Assembly (NCBI GenBank): GCA_014843695.1
Contig: CM026395.1
Span: 45,060,396-45,124,395, forward strand
DNA from: Archivesica marissinica
Lineage: Eukaryota > Mollusca > Bivalvia > Venerida > Vesicomyidae
Direction of reading: 5' to 3'
DNA length: 64,000 nucleotides
In this document: positions 1 to 13,500 of the stretch, piece by piece
Layout of the letters: each line of letters opens with the position of its first letter
Numbering within the stretch: the stretch's first letter is position 1
The notes under the pieces: model-generated
What the model saw: the letters and a program-made list of their open reading frames with translations, nothing else
Told to the model about the DNA's origin: nothing
Databases searched by the model: none
Program-made: the position numbers and the translations under genes

Positions 1-350
1 CATAGTGAACATGTCGTGTATGTGGATATGGTTTAGAAAATAGTGAACATATGCTCTATGTGAAAATGACTTAGGACATAGTGAACATGTCCTTTATGCA
101 GATATGGTTTAGGAAATAGTGAACATGTCCTTTATGCAGATATGGTTTAGGAAATAGTGAACATGTCTTTATGCGGATATGGATTAAGATATAGTGAACC
201 TGTCCTTTATGTTGATATGGTTTAGGAAATAGGGAACATGTCCTTTATGTGAATATAACTTAGGAAATAGTGAACATGTCCTGTATGCAGATATGGCTTA
301 GGATATAGTGAACATGTCCTTTATGTGAATATGATTTAAAAAAATAGTGA

Positions 351-410
351 ATAGTCCCTTTATAAATAATTCTTTTCTAGGATCTACATTTATGATTTTC
401 ATGCCCCGGC
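351..410 (+). repeat. Marker block 1 inside satellite A
   Basis: A ~60-bp block that breaks the 38-bp periodicity. It starts like a diverged monomer (GAATAGTCCCTTTATAAATA) and continues into unrelated sequence ending in GCCCCGG before normal monomers resume. This copy has CCCCGGC where most others have CCCGGG. The same block occurs 14 times in the window, always in the same position relative to the monomer (after a TTTAAAAAAATAG-type unit). Confidence 0.93.
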
Positions 411-1589
411 TACATGTCCTTTATGTGGATATGGTTTAGGAAATAGTGAACATGTCCTTTATGTGGATATGGTTTAGGAAATAGGGAACATGTCCTATAT
501 GTGAATATGGTTTAGGAAATAGTGAACATGTACTCTATGTGAAAATGATTTAGGAAATAGTGTAACATGTGCTCTATGTAAATATGACTTAGGAAATAGT
601 GAACATGTCCTTTATGTGGATATGGTTTAGGAAATAGTGAACATGTCCTTTATGTTGATATGGTTTAGGAAATAGTGAACATGTCCTTATGTGGATATGG
701 CTTAGGAAATAGTGAACATGTCCTTAATGTGGATATGGCTTAGGAAATAGTGAATATGTCCTTTATCTGGATATGGTTTAGGAAAGAGTGAACATGTCCT
801 TTATGTTAATATGGCTTAGGAAATAGTGAACATGTCTTTTATGCAGATATTGTTTTGGAAATAGTGAACATGTCCTTTATGTGGATATGGTTAGGAAATA
901 GTGAACATGTCCGCTATGTTGCTATGGTTTAGTAAATAGTGAACATGTCTTTTATGTGGATATGGTTTAGGAAATAGTGAACATGTCCTTTATGTGAATA
1001 TGGCTTAGGAAATAGTGAACATGTGCTCTATGTAAATATGACTTAGGAAATAGTGAACATGTGCTTTATGTGAATATGACTTAGGAAATAGTGAACATGT
1101 CCTTTATGCAGATATGGTTTAGGAAATAGTGAACATGTCCTATATGTGGATATGGTTTAGAAAATAGTGAACATGTGCTCTGTGTGAAAATGATTTAGGA
1201 AATAGTGAACATATCCTTTATGTGAATATGGTTTAGGAAATAGTGAACATGTCCTTTATGCAGATATGGTTTAGGAAATAGTGAACATGTCCTTATGCGG
1301 ATATGGATTAGGAAATAGTGAACATGTCCTTTATGTTGATATGGTTTAGGAAATAATGAACATGTCCTTTATGTTGATATGGCTTAGGAAATAATGAACA
1401 TGGCCTTTATGTGGATATTGTTTAGAAAATAGTGAACATGTGCTCTATGCTAAAATGACTTAGAAAATAGTGAACATGTGCTTTATGTGAATATGATTTA
1501 GGAACCAGTGAACATGTCCTATATGTGGATATGGTTTAAAGAAATAGTGAACATGCCCTATATGTGGATATGATTTAAAAAAATAGTGA

Positions 1590-1650
1590 ATAGTCTCTTT
1601 ATAAATAATTCATTTCTAGGATCTACATGCATGATTTTCAAGCCCCGGGT
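1590..1650 (+). repeat. Marker block 2 inside satellite A
   Basis: Second + strand copy, 1239 bp after the first. It has AGTCTCTTT for AGTCCCTTT and ATGCATGATT for ATGTATGATT, and keeps the CCCCGGGT end. It marks the higher-order repeat period. Confidence 0.93.
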
Positions 1651-2826
1651 ACATGTCATTTATGTGGATATGGTTTAGGAAATAGTGAACATGTCCTTTA
1701 TGTGGATATGGTTTAGGAAATAGTGAACATGTTCTTTATGTGGATATGGTTTAGAAAATAGTGAACATGTGTTCTATGTGAAAATGATTTAGGAAATAGT
1801 GAACATGTGCTCTATGTAAATATGACTTAGGAAATAGTGAACATGTCCTTTATGTGGATATGGTTTAGGAAATAGTGAACATGGCCTATATGCAGATATG
1901 GTTTAGGAAGTAATGAACATGTCCTTTATGTGGATATGGTTTAGGAAATAGTGAACATGTCCTTTATGTGGATATTGTTTAGAAAATAGTGAACATGTGC
2001 TCTATGTGAAAATGATTTTGGAAATAGTAAACATGTGCTCTATGTAAATATGACTTAGGAAATAGTGAACATGTCCTTTATGCAGATATGGTTTTGGAAA
2101 TAGTGAACATGTCCTTATGCGGATATGGATTAGGAAATAGTGAACATGTCCTTTATGTTGATATGGTTTAGGAAATAGTGAACATGTCCTTTATGTGGAA
2201 ATGGTTTAGAAAATAGTGAACATGTGCTCTATGTGAATATAGTTTAGGAAATAGTGAACATGTCCTTTATGCGGATAGGGTTTAGGAAATAGTGAACATG
2301 TCCTTTATGTGAATATGACTGAGGACATAGTGAAAATGTCCTTTATGCAGATATGGTTTAGGAAATAGTGAACATGTCCTTTATGCGGATATGGATTAGG
2401 AAATAGTGAACATGTCGTTTATGTTGATATGGTTTAGGAAATAGTGAACATGTCCTTTATGTTGATATGGTTTAGGAAATAGTGAACATGTCCTTTATGT
2501 GGATATGGTTTAGAAAATAGTGAACATATGCTCTATGTGAAAATGATTTAGGAAATAGTGAACATGTCCTTTATGTGAATATGGTTTAGGAAATAGTGAA
2601 CATGTCCTTTATGCAGATATGGTTTAGGAAATAGTGAACATGTCCTTATGCGGATATGGATTAAGATATAGTGAACCTGTCCTGTATGTTGATATGGTTA
2701 GGAAATAGTGAACATGTCCTTTATGTGTATATGACTTAGGAAATAGTGAACATGTCCTGTATGCAGATATGGCTTAGGAAATAGTGAACATATCCTTTAT
2801 GTGAATATGATTTAAAAAAATAGTGA

Positions 2827-2887
2827 ATAGTCCCTTTATAAATATTTCTTTTCTAGGATCTACATGTATGATTTTCAAGCCCCGGGT
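2827..2887 (+). repeat. Marker block 3 inside satellite A
   Basis: Third + strand copy, 1237 bp after the second. AATATTTC replaces AATAATTC; the CTAGGATCTACATG part and the CCCCGGGT end are intact. Confidence 0.93.
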
Positions 2888-4494
2888 ACATGTCCTTTAT
2901 GTGGATATGGTTTAGGAAATAGTGAACATGTCCTTTATGTGGATATGGTTTAGGACATAGTGAACATGTTCTTTATGTGGATATGGTTTAGAAAATAGTG
3001 AACATGTGCTCTATGTGAAAATGATTTAGGAAATAGTGAACATGTGCTCTATGTAAATATGACTTAGGAAATAGTGAACATGTCCTATATGCAGATATGG
3101 TTTAGGAAGTAATGAACATGTCCTTTATGTTGATATGGTTTAGGAAATAGTGAACATGTCCTTTATGTGGAAATGGTTTAGAAAATAGTGAACATGTGCT
3201 CTATGTGAATATGGTTTAGGAAATAGTGAACATGTCCTTTATGCGGATAGGGTTTAGGAAATAGTGAACATGTCCTTTATGTGGATATGGTTTAGGAAAT
3301 AGTGAACATGTTCTTTATGTGGATATGGTTTTGGAAATAGTGCACATGTCCTTTATGTGGATATGGTTTAGGAAAGAGTGAACATGTGCTCTATGTGAAT
3401 ATGATTTAGGAAATAGTGAACATGTCCTTTATGTGAATATGACTTAGGAAATAGTGAACATGTCCTTTATGCAGATATGATTTAGGAAATAGTGAACATG
3501 TGCTCTATGTGAATATGGTTTATGAAATAGTGAACATGTCCTTTATGTGGATAGGGTTTAGGAAATAGTGAACATGTCCTTTATGTGGATATGGTTTAGG
3601 AAATAGTGAACATGTCCTTTATGTTGATATGGTTTAGGAAATAGTGAACATGTCCTTTATGTGAATATGGCTTAGGAAATAGTGAACATGTCCTTTATGT
3701 GGATATGGCTTAGGAAATAGTGAACATGTCCTTTATGTGGATATGGCTTAGGAAATAGTGAACATGTCCTTTATGCAGATATGGTTTAGGAAATAGTGAA
3801 CATGTCCTTTATGTGGATATGGTTTAGGAAATAGTGAACATGTCCGCTATGTTGCTATGATTTAGGAAATAGTGAACATGTCTTTTATGTGGATATGGTT
3901 TAGGAAATAGTTAACATGTCCTTTATGTGAATATGGCTTAGGAAATAGTGAACATGTGCTCTATGTAAATATGACTTAGGAAATAGTGAACATGTCCTTT
4001 ATGTGAATATGACTTATGAAATAGTGAACATGTCCTTTATGCAGATATGGTTTAGGAAATAGTGAACATGTCCTTTATGTGGATATGGTTTAGAAAATAG
4101 TGAACATGTGCTCTATGTGAAAATGATTTAGGAAATAGTGAACATGTCCTTTATGTGAATATGGTTTAGGAAATAGTGAACATGTCCTTTATGCAGATAT
4201 GGTTTAGGAAATAGTGAACATGTCCTTTATGTTGATATGGTTTAGGAAATAATGAACATGTCCTTTATGTTGATATGGCTTAGGAAATAGTGAACATTTC
4301 CTTTATGTGGAAATGGTTTAGAAAATAGTGAACATGTGCTCTATGTGAATATGGTTTAGGAAATAGTGAACATGTGCTCTATGTAAATATGACTTAGGAA
4401 ATAGTGAACATGTCCTTTATGTGGATATGGTTTAAAGAAATAGTGAACATGCCCTATATGTGGATATGATTTAAAAAATAGTGAATAGTCCTTT

Positions 4495-4532
4495 ATAAAT
4501 ATTTCTTTTAGGATCTACATGATGATTAAGGT
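4495..4532 (+). repeat. Marker block 4, shortened
   Basis: Fourth + strand copy, only about 38 bp long because of several small internal deletions, including loss of the CCCCGGG segment. It begins GAATAGTCCTTTATAAAT and keeps AGGATCTACATG. The scattered 1-10-bp losses resemble those in other low-quality patches of this window, so some may be sequencing or consensus errors. Confidence 0.8.
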
Positions 4533-7500
4533 ACATGTCCTTTATGTGGATATGGTTTAGGAAATAGTGAACATGTCCTTTATGTGGATATGGTTTAGGA
4601 AATAGTGAACATGTTCTTTATGTGGATATGGTTTAGAAAATAGTGAACATGTGCTCTATGTGAAAATGATTTAGGAAATAGTGAACATGTGCTCTATGTA
4701 AATATGACTTAGGAAATAGTGAACATGTCCTTTATGCAGATATGGTTTAGGAAATAATGAACATGTCCTTTATGTTGATATGGTTTAGGAAATAGTGAAC
4801 ATGTCCTTTATGCGGATATGGTTTAGGAAATAGTGAACATGTCCTTTATGTGGATATGGTTTAGGAAATAGTGAACATGTTCTTTATGTGGATATGGTTT
4901 AGGAAATAGTGAACATGTCCTTTATGTGAATATGACTTAGGAAATAGTGAACATGTCCTTTATGCAGATATGATTTAGGAAATAGTGAACATGTGCTCTA
5001 TGTGAATATGGTTTATGAAATAGTGAACATGTCCTTTATGTGGATATGGTTTAGGAAATAGTGAACATGTCCTTTATGTGGATATGGTTTAGGAAATAGT
5101 GAACATGTCCTTTATGTTGATATGGTTTAGGAAATAGTGAACATGTCCTTTATGTGGATATGGCTTAGGAAATAGTGAACATGTCCTTTATGTGGATATG
5201 GCTTAGGAAATAGTGAACATGTCCTTTATGCAGTTATTGTTTAGGAAATAGTGAACATGTCCTTTATGTGGATATGGTTTAGGAAATAGTGAACATGTCC
5301 TTTATGTGGATATGGCTTAGGAAATAGTGAACATGTCCTTTATGTGAATATGGCTTAGGAAATAGTGAACATGTCCTTTATGCAGATATGGTTTAGGAAA
5401 TAGTGAACATGTCCTTTATGTGGATATGGTTTAGGAAATAGTGAACATGTCCTTTATGTTGATATGGTTTAGGAAATAGTGAACATGTCCTTTATGTGAA
5501 TATGGTTTAGGAAATAGTGAACATGTCCTTTATGTGGATATGGTTTAGGAAATAGTGAACATGTCCTTTATGTTGATATGGTTTAGGAAATAGTGAACAT
5601 GTCCTTTATGTGATATGGTTAGGAAATAGTGAACATGTCCTTTATGTGGAATGGTTTAGAAATAGTGAACATGTCTTATATGGTTTAGGAAATAGTGAAC
5701 ATGTGCTCTATGTAAATATGACTTAGGAAATAGTGAACATGTCCTTTATGTGTATATGGTTTAGGAAATAGTGAACATGTCCTATATGCAGATATGGTTT
5801 AGGAAGTAATGAACATGTCCTTTATGTTGATATGGTTTAGGAAATAGTGAACATGTCCTTTATGTGGAAATGGTTTAGAAAATAGTGAACATGTGCTCTA
5901 TGTGAATATGGTTTAGGAAATAGTGAACATGTCCTTTATGTGGATATGGTTTAGGAAATAGTGAACATGTCCTTTATGTGGATATGGTTTAGGAAATAGT
6001 GAACATGTCCTTTATGTGGATATGGTTTAGGAAATAGTGAACATGTGCTCTATGTGAATATGATTTAGGAAATAGTGAACATGTCCTTTATGTGAATATG
6101 ACTTAGGAAATAGTGAACATGTCCTTTATGTGGATATGGTTTAGGAAATAGTGAACATGTGCTTTATGTGAATATGGTTTAGGAAATAGTGAACATGTCC
6201 TTTATGCGGATATGGTTTAGGAAATAGTGAACATGTCCTTTATGTGGATATGGTTTAGGAAATAGTGAACATGTCCTTTATGTGGATATGGCTTAGGAAA
6301 TAGTGAACATGTCCTTTATGTGGATATGGTTTAGGAAATAGTGAACATGTCCTTTATGTGGATATGGTTTAGGAAATAGTGAACATGTCCTTTATGTGGA
6401 TATGGCTTAGGAAATAGTGAACATGTCCTTTATGTGAATATGGCTTAGGAAATAGTGAACATGTCCTTTATGCAGATATGGTTTAGGAAATAGTGAACAT
6501 GTCCTTTATGTGGATATGGTTTAGGAAATAGTGAACATGTCCTCTATGTTGATATGGTTTAGGAAATAGTGAACATGTCCTTTATGTGAATATGGTTTAG
6601 GAAATAGTGAACATGTCCTTTATGCAGATATGGTTTAGGAAATAGTGAACATGTCCTTTATGTTGATATGGTTTAGGAAATAGTGAACATGTCCTTTATG
6701 TTGATATGGCTTAGGAAATAGTGAACATGTCCTTTATGTGGATATGGTTTAGAAAATAGTGAACATGTGCTCTATATGGTTTAGGAAATAGTGAACATGT
6801 GCTCTATGTAAATATGACTTAGGAAATAGTGAACATGTCCTTTATGTGTATATGGTTTAGGAAATAGTGAACATGTCCTATATGCAGATATGGTTTAGGA
6901 AGTAATGAACATGTCCTTTATGTTGATATGGTTTAGGAAATAGTGAACATGTCCTTTATGTGGAAATGGTTTAGAAAATAGTGAACATGTGCTCTATGTG
7001 AATATGGTTTAGGAAATAGTGAACATGTCCTTTATGTGGATATGGTTTAGGAAATAGTGAACATGTCCTTTATGTGGATATGGTTTTGGAAATAGTGCAC
7101 ATGTCCTTTATGTGGATATGGTTTAGGAAAGAGTGAACATGTGCTCTATGTGAATATGATTTAGGAAATAGTGAACATGTCCTTTATGTGAATATGACTT
7201 AGGAAATAGTGAACATGTCCTTTATGTGGATATGGTTTAGGAAATAGTGAACATGTGCTCTATGTGAATATGGTTTAGGAAATAGTGAACATGTCCTTTA
7301 TGCGGATAGGGTTTAGGAAATAGTGAACATGTCCTTTATGTGGATATGGTTTAGGAAATAGTGAACATGTCCTTTATGTGGATATGGCTTAGGAAATAGT
7401 GAACATGTCCTTTATGCAGTTATTGTTTAGGAAATAGTGAATATGTCCTTTATCTGGATATGGTTTAGGAAATAGTGAACATGTCATTTATGTGGATATG

Positions 7501-10500
7501 GCTTAGGAAATAGTGAACATGTCCTTTATGTGAATATGGCTTAGGAAATAGTGAACATGTCCTTTATGCAGATATGGTTTAGGAAATAGTGAACATGTCC
7601 TTTATGTGGATATGGTTTAGGAAATAGTGAACATGTCCGCTATGTTGATATGGTTTAGGAAATAGTGAACATGTCCTTTATGTGGATATGGTTTAGGAAA
7701 TAGTGAACATGTCCTCTATGTAAATATGACTTAGGAAATAGTGAACATGTCCTTTATGTGAATATGACTTAGGAAATAGTGAACATGTCCTTTATGTGAA
7801 TATGACTTAGGAAATAGTGAACATGTCCTTTATGCAGATATGGTTTAGGAAATAGTGAACATGTCCTTTATGTGGATATGGTTTAGGAAATAGTGAACAT
7901 GTCCTTTATGTGGATATGGTTTAGGAAATAGTGAACATGTGCTTTATGTGAATATGATTTAGGAAATAGTGAACATGTCCTTTATGTGAATATGACTTAG
8001 GAAATAGTGAACATGTCCTTTATGTGGATATGGCTTAGGAAATAGTGAACATGTCCTTTATGTGGATATGGCTTAGGAAATAGTGAACATGTCCTTTATG
8101 TGGATATGGCTTAGGAAATAGTGAACATGTCCTTTATGCAGATATGGTTTAGGAAATAGTGAACATGTCCTTTATGTGGATATGGTTTAGGAAATAGTGA
8201 ACATGTCCTCTATGTGGATATGGTTTAGGAAATAGTGAACATGTCCTTTATGTGGATATGGTTTAGGAAATAGTGAACATGTCCTCTATGTAAATATGAC
8301 TTAGGAAATAGTGAACATGTCCTTTATGTGAATATGACTTAGGAAATAGTGAACATGTCCTTTATGCAGATATGATTTAGGAAATAGTGAACATGTGCTC
8401 TATGTGAATATGGTTTAGGAAATAGTGAACATGTCCTTTATGTGGATATGGTTTAGGAAATAGTGAACATGTCCTTTATGTGGATATGGTTTAGGAAATA
8501 GTGAACATGTCCTTTATGTGGATATGGCTTAGGAAATAGTGAACATGTCCTTTATGTGGATATGGCTTAGGAAATAGTGAACATGTCCTTTATGTGGATA
8601 TGGCTTAGGAAATAGTGAACATGTCCTTTATGCGGATATGGTTTAGGAAATAGTGAACATGTCCTTTATGTGGATATGGTTTAGGAAATAGTGAACATGT
8701 GCTCTATGTGAATATGATTTAGGAAATAGTGAACATGTCCTTTATGTGGATATGGTTTAGGAAATAGTGAACATGTGCTCTATGTGAATATGGTTTAGGA
8801 AATAGTGAACATGTCCTTTATGCGGATATGGTTTAGGAAATAGTGAACATGTCCTTTATGTGGATATGGTTTAGGAAATAGTGAACATGTCCTTTATGTG
8901 GATATGGCTTAGGAAATAGTGAACATGTCCTTTATGTGGATATGGCTTAGGAAATAGTGACCATGTCCTTTATGCAGTTATTGTTTAGGAAATAGTGAAT
9001 ATGTCCTTTATCTGGATATGGTTTAGGAAATAGTGAACACGTCATTTATGTGGATATGGCTTAGGAAATAGTGAACATGTCCTTTATGTGAATATGGCTT
9101 AGGAAATAGTGAACATGTCCTTTATGCAGATATGGTTTAGGAAATAGTGAACATGTCCTTTATGTGGATATGGTTTAGGAAATAGTGAACATGTCCGCTA
9201 TGTTGCTATGGTTTAGGAAATAGTGAACATGTCCTTTATGTGGATATGGTTTAGGAAATAGTGAACATGTGCTTTATGTAAATATGGCTTAGGAAATAGT
9301 GAACATGTCCTTTATGTGGATATGGTTTAGGAAATAGTGAACATGTCCTTTATGTGGATATGGTTTAGGAAATAGTGAACATGTCCTTTATGTGGATATG
9401 GTTTAGGAAATAGTGAACATGTGCTTTATGTGAATATGATTTAGGAAATAGTGAACATGTCCTTTATGTGAATATGATTTAGGAAATAGTGAACATGTCC
9501 TTTATGTGGATATGGCTTAGGAAATAGTGAACATGTCCTTTATGTGGATATGGTTTAGGAAATAGTGAACATGTCCTATATGCAGATATGGTTTAGGAAG
9601 TAATGAACATGTCCTTTTTGTTGATATGGTTTAGGAAATAGTGAACATGTCCTTTATGTGGAAATGGTTTAGAAAATAGTGAACATGTGCTCTATGTGAA
9701 TATGGTTTAGGAAATAGTGAACATGTCCTTTATGCGGATATGGTTTAGGAAATAGTTAACATGTTCTTTATGTGGATATGGTTTTGGAAATAGTGCACAT
9801 GTCCTTTATGTGGATATGGTTTAGGAAAGAGTGAACATGTGCTCTATGTGAATATGATTTAGGAAATAGTGAACATGTCCTTTATGTGAATATGACTTAG
9901 GAAATAGTGAACATGTCCTTTATGTGGATATGGTTTATGAAATAGTGAACATGTGCTCTATGTGAATATGGTTTATGAAATAGTGAACATGTCTTTATGC
10001 GGATAGGGTTTAGGAAATAGTGAACATGTCCTTTATGTGAATATGGTTTAGGAAATAGTGAACATGTCCTTTATGCAGATATGGTTTAGGAAATAGTGAA
10101 CATGTCCTTTATGTGGATATGGTTTAGGAAATAGTGAACATGTCCGCTATGTTGCTATGGTTTAGGAAATAGTGAACATGTCTTTTATGTGGATATGGTT
10201 TAGGAAATAGTGAACATGTGCTCTATGTAAATATGACTTAGGAAATAGTGAACATGTCCTTTATGTGAATATGACTTAGGAAATAGTGAACATGTCCTTT
10301 ATGTGAATATGACTTAGGAAATAGTGAACATGTCCTTTATGCAGATATGGTTTAGGAAATAGTGAACATGTTCTTTATGTGGATATGGTTTAGAAAATAG
10401 TGAACATGTCCTTTATGCAGATATGGTTTAGGAAATAGTGAACATGTCCTTATGTGGATATGGATTAGGAAATAGTGAACATGTCCTTTATGTGGATATG

Positions 10501-13500
10501 GCTTAGGAAATAGTGACCATGTCCTTTATGCAGTTATTGTTTAGGAAATAGTGAATATGTCCTTTATCTGGATATGGTTTAGGAAATAGTGAACATGTCC
10601 TCTATGTGGATATGGTTTAGGAAATAGTGAACATGTCCTTTATGTGGATATGGTTTAGGAAATAGTGAACATGTGCTCTATGTGAATATGACTTAGGAAA
10701 TAGTGAACATGTCCTTTATGTGAATATGACTTAGGAAATAGTGAACATGTCCTTTATGCAGATATGATTTAGGAAATAGTGAACATGTGCTCTATGTGAA
10801 TATGGTTTATGAAATAGTGAACATGTCCTTTATGTGGATATGGTTTAGGAAATAGTGAACATGTCCTTTATGTGGATATGGTTTAGGAAATAGTGAACAT
10901 GTCCTTTATGTTGATATGGTTTAGGAAATAGTGAACATGTCCTTTATGTGGATATGGCTTAGGAAATAGTGAACATGTCCTTTATGTGGATATGGCTTAG
11001 GAAATAGTGAACATGTCCTTTATGTGGATATGGCTTAGGAAATAGTGACCATGTCCTTTATGCAGTTATTGTTTAGGAAATAGTGAATATGTCCTTTATC
11101 TGGATATGGTTTAGGAAATAGTGAACACGTCATGTATGTGGATATGGCTTAGGAAATAGTGAACATGTCCTTTATGTGAATATGGCTTAGGAAATAGTGA
11201 ACATGTCCTTTATGCAGATATGGTTTAGGAAATAGTGAACATGTCCTTTATGTGGATATGGTTTAGGAAATAGTGAACATGTCCGCTATGTTGCTATGGT
11301 TTAGGAAATAGTGAACATGTCCTTTATGTGAATATGGTTTAGGAAATAGTGAACATGTCCTTTATGCAGATATGGTTTAGGAAATAGTGAACATGTCCTT
11401 TATGTTGATATGGTTTAGGAAATAATGAACATGTCCTTTATGTTGATATGGCTTAGGAAATAGTGAACATGTCCTTTATGTGGAAATGGTTTAGAAAATA
11501 GTGAACATGTGCTCTATATGGTTTAGGAAATAGTGAACATGTGCTCTATGTAAATATGACTTAGGAAATAGTGAACATGTCCTTTATGTGTATATGGTTT
11601 AGGAAATAGTGAACATGTCCTATATGCAGATATGGTTTAGGAAGTAATGAACATGTCCTTTTTGTTGATATGGTTTAGGAAATAGTGAACATGTCCTTTA
11701 TGTGGAAATGGTTTAGAAAATAGTGAACATGTGCTCTATGTGAATATGGTTTAGGAAATAGTGAACATGTCCTTTATGCGGATATGGTTTAGGAAATAGT
11801 TAACATGTTCTTTATGTGGATATGGTTTTGGAAATAGTGAACATGTCCTTTATGTGGATATGGTTTAGGAAATAGTGAACATGTGCTCTATGTGAATATG
11901 ATTTAGGAAATAGTGAACATGTCCTTTATGTGGATATGGTTTAGGAAATAGTGAACATGTGCTCTATGTGAATATGGTTTATGAAATAGTGAACATGTCT
12001 TTATGTGGATATGGTTTAGGAAATAGTGAACATGTCCTTTATGTGAATATGGTTTAGGAAATAGTGAACATGTCCTTTATGCGGATATGGTTTAGGAAAT
12101 AGTGAACATGTCCTTTATGTGGATATGGTTTAGGAAATAGTGAACATGTCCTTTATGTTGATATGGTTTAGGAAATAGTGAACATGTCCTTTATGTGGAT
12201 ATGGTTAGGAAATAGTGAACATGTCCTTTATGTGAATATGGCTTAGGAAATAGTGAACATGTCCTTTATGTGAATTGGTTAGGAAATAGTGAACATGTGC
12301 TCTATGTGAATATGACTTAGGAAATAGTGAACATGTCCTTTATGTGGATATGGTTTAGGAAATAGTGAACATGTCCTTTATGCGGATATGGTTTAGGAAA
12401 TAGTGAACATGTCCTTTATGTGGATATGGTTTAGGAAATAGTGAACATGTCCTTTATGTGGATATGGTTTAGGAAATAGTGAACATGTCCTTTATGTGAA
12501 TATGGTTTAGGAAATAGTGAACATGTCCTTTATGTGGATATGGTTTAGGAAATAGTGAACATGTCCTTTATGTGGATATGGTTTAGGAAATAGTGAACAT
12601 GTCCTTTATGTGGATATGGTTTAGGAAATAGTGAACATGTCCTTTATGTGGATATGGTTTAGGAAATAGTGAACATGTCCTTTATGTGGATATGATTTAG
12701 GAAATAGTGAACATGTCCTTTATGTGGATATGGTTTAGGAAATAGTGAACATGTCCTTTATGTGGATATGGTTTAGGAAATAGTGAACATGTCCTTTATG
12801 TGGATATGGTTTAGGAAATAGTGAACATGTCCTTTATGTGAATATGGTTTAGGAAATAGTGAACATGTCCTTTATGTGGATATGGCTTAGGAAATAGTGA
12901 ACATGTCCTTTATGTGGATATGGTTTAGGAAATAGTGAACATGTCCTTTATGTGGATATGGTTTAGGAAATAGTGAACATGTCCTTTATGTGGATATGGC
13001 TTAGGAAATAGTGAACATGTCCTTTATGTGGATATGGCTTAGGAAATAGTGAACATGTCCTTTATGCAGATATGGTTTAGGAAATAGTGAACATGTCCTT
13101 TATGTGGATATGGTTTAGGAAATAGTGAACATGTCCGCTATGTTGATATGGTTTAGGAAATAGTGAACATGTCCTTTATGTGAATATGACTTAGGAAATA
13201 GTGAACATGTCCTTTATGCAGATATGGTTTAGGAAATAGTGAACATGTCCTTTATGTGGATATGGTTTAGGAAATAGTGAACATGTCCTCTATGTGAATA
13301 TGATTTAGGAAATAGTGAACATGTCCTTTATGTGAATATGGTTTAGGAAATAGTGAACATGTCCTTTATGCAGATATGGTTTAGGAAATAGTGAACATGT
13401 CCTTTATGTGGATATGGTTTAGGAAATAGTGAACATGTCCTATATGAAGATATGGTTTAGGAAATAGTGAACATGTCCTTTATGTGGATATGGTTTAGGA

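Larger units (their letters stand above)
1..4532 (+). repeat. Satellite A array, marker-bearing higher-order repeat section
   Basis: Tandem 38-bp monomers with the core AAATAGTGAACATGTCC followed by a variable part (TTTATGTGGATATGG and variants). Variant monomers follow one another in a fixed order, giving a higher-order repeat of about 1.24 kb: the marker blocks at 351, 1590 and 2827 are 1239 and 1237 bp apart, and the rare GGATTAAGATATAG variant at 181 recurs at 2658, two periods later. The fourth marker block at 4495 is 1668 bp further on. Monomers here differ more from each other than those after 4.5 kb. There is no coding potential. The left end is cut by the window edge in mid-array. 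Confidence 0.97.

Noticed and set aside
351..410. Marker block as an inserted transposon
   Set aside because: It has no terminal inverted repeats or target duplication and always sits at the same monomer position, so it travels with the satellite.
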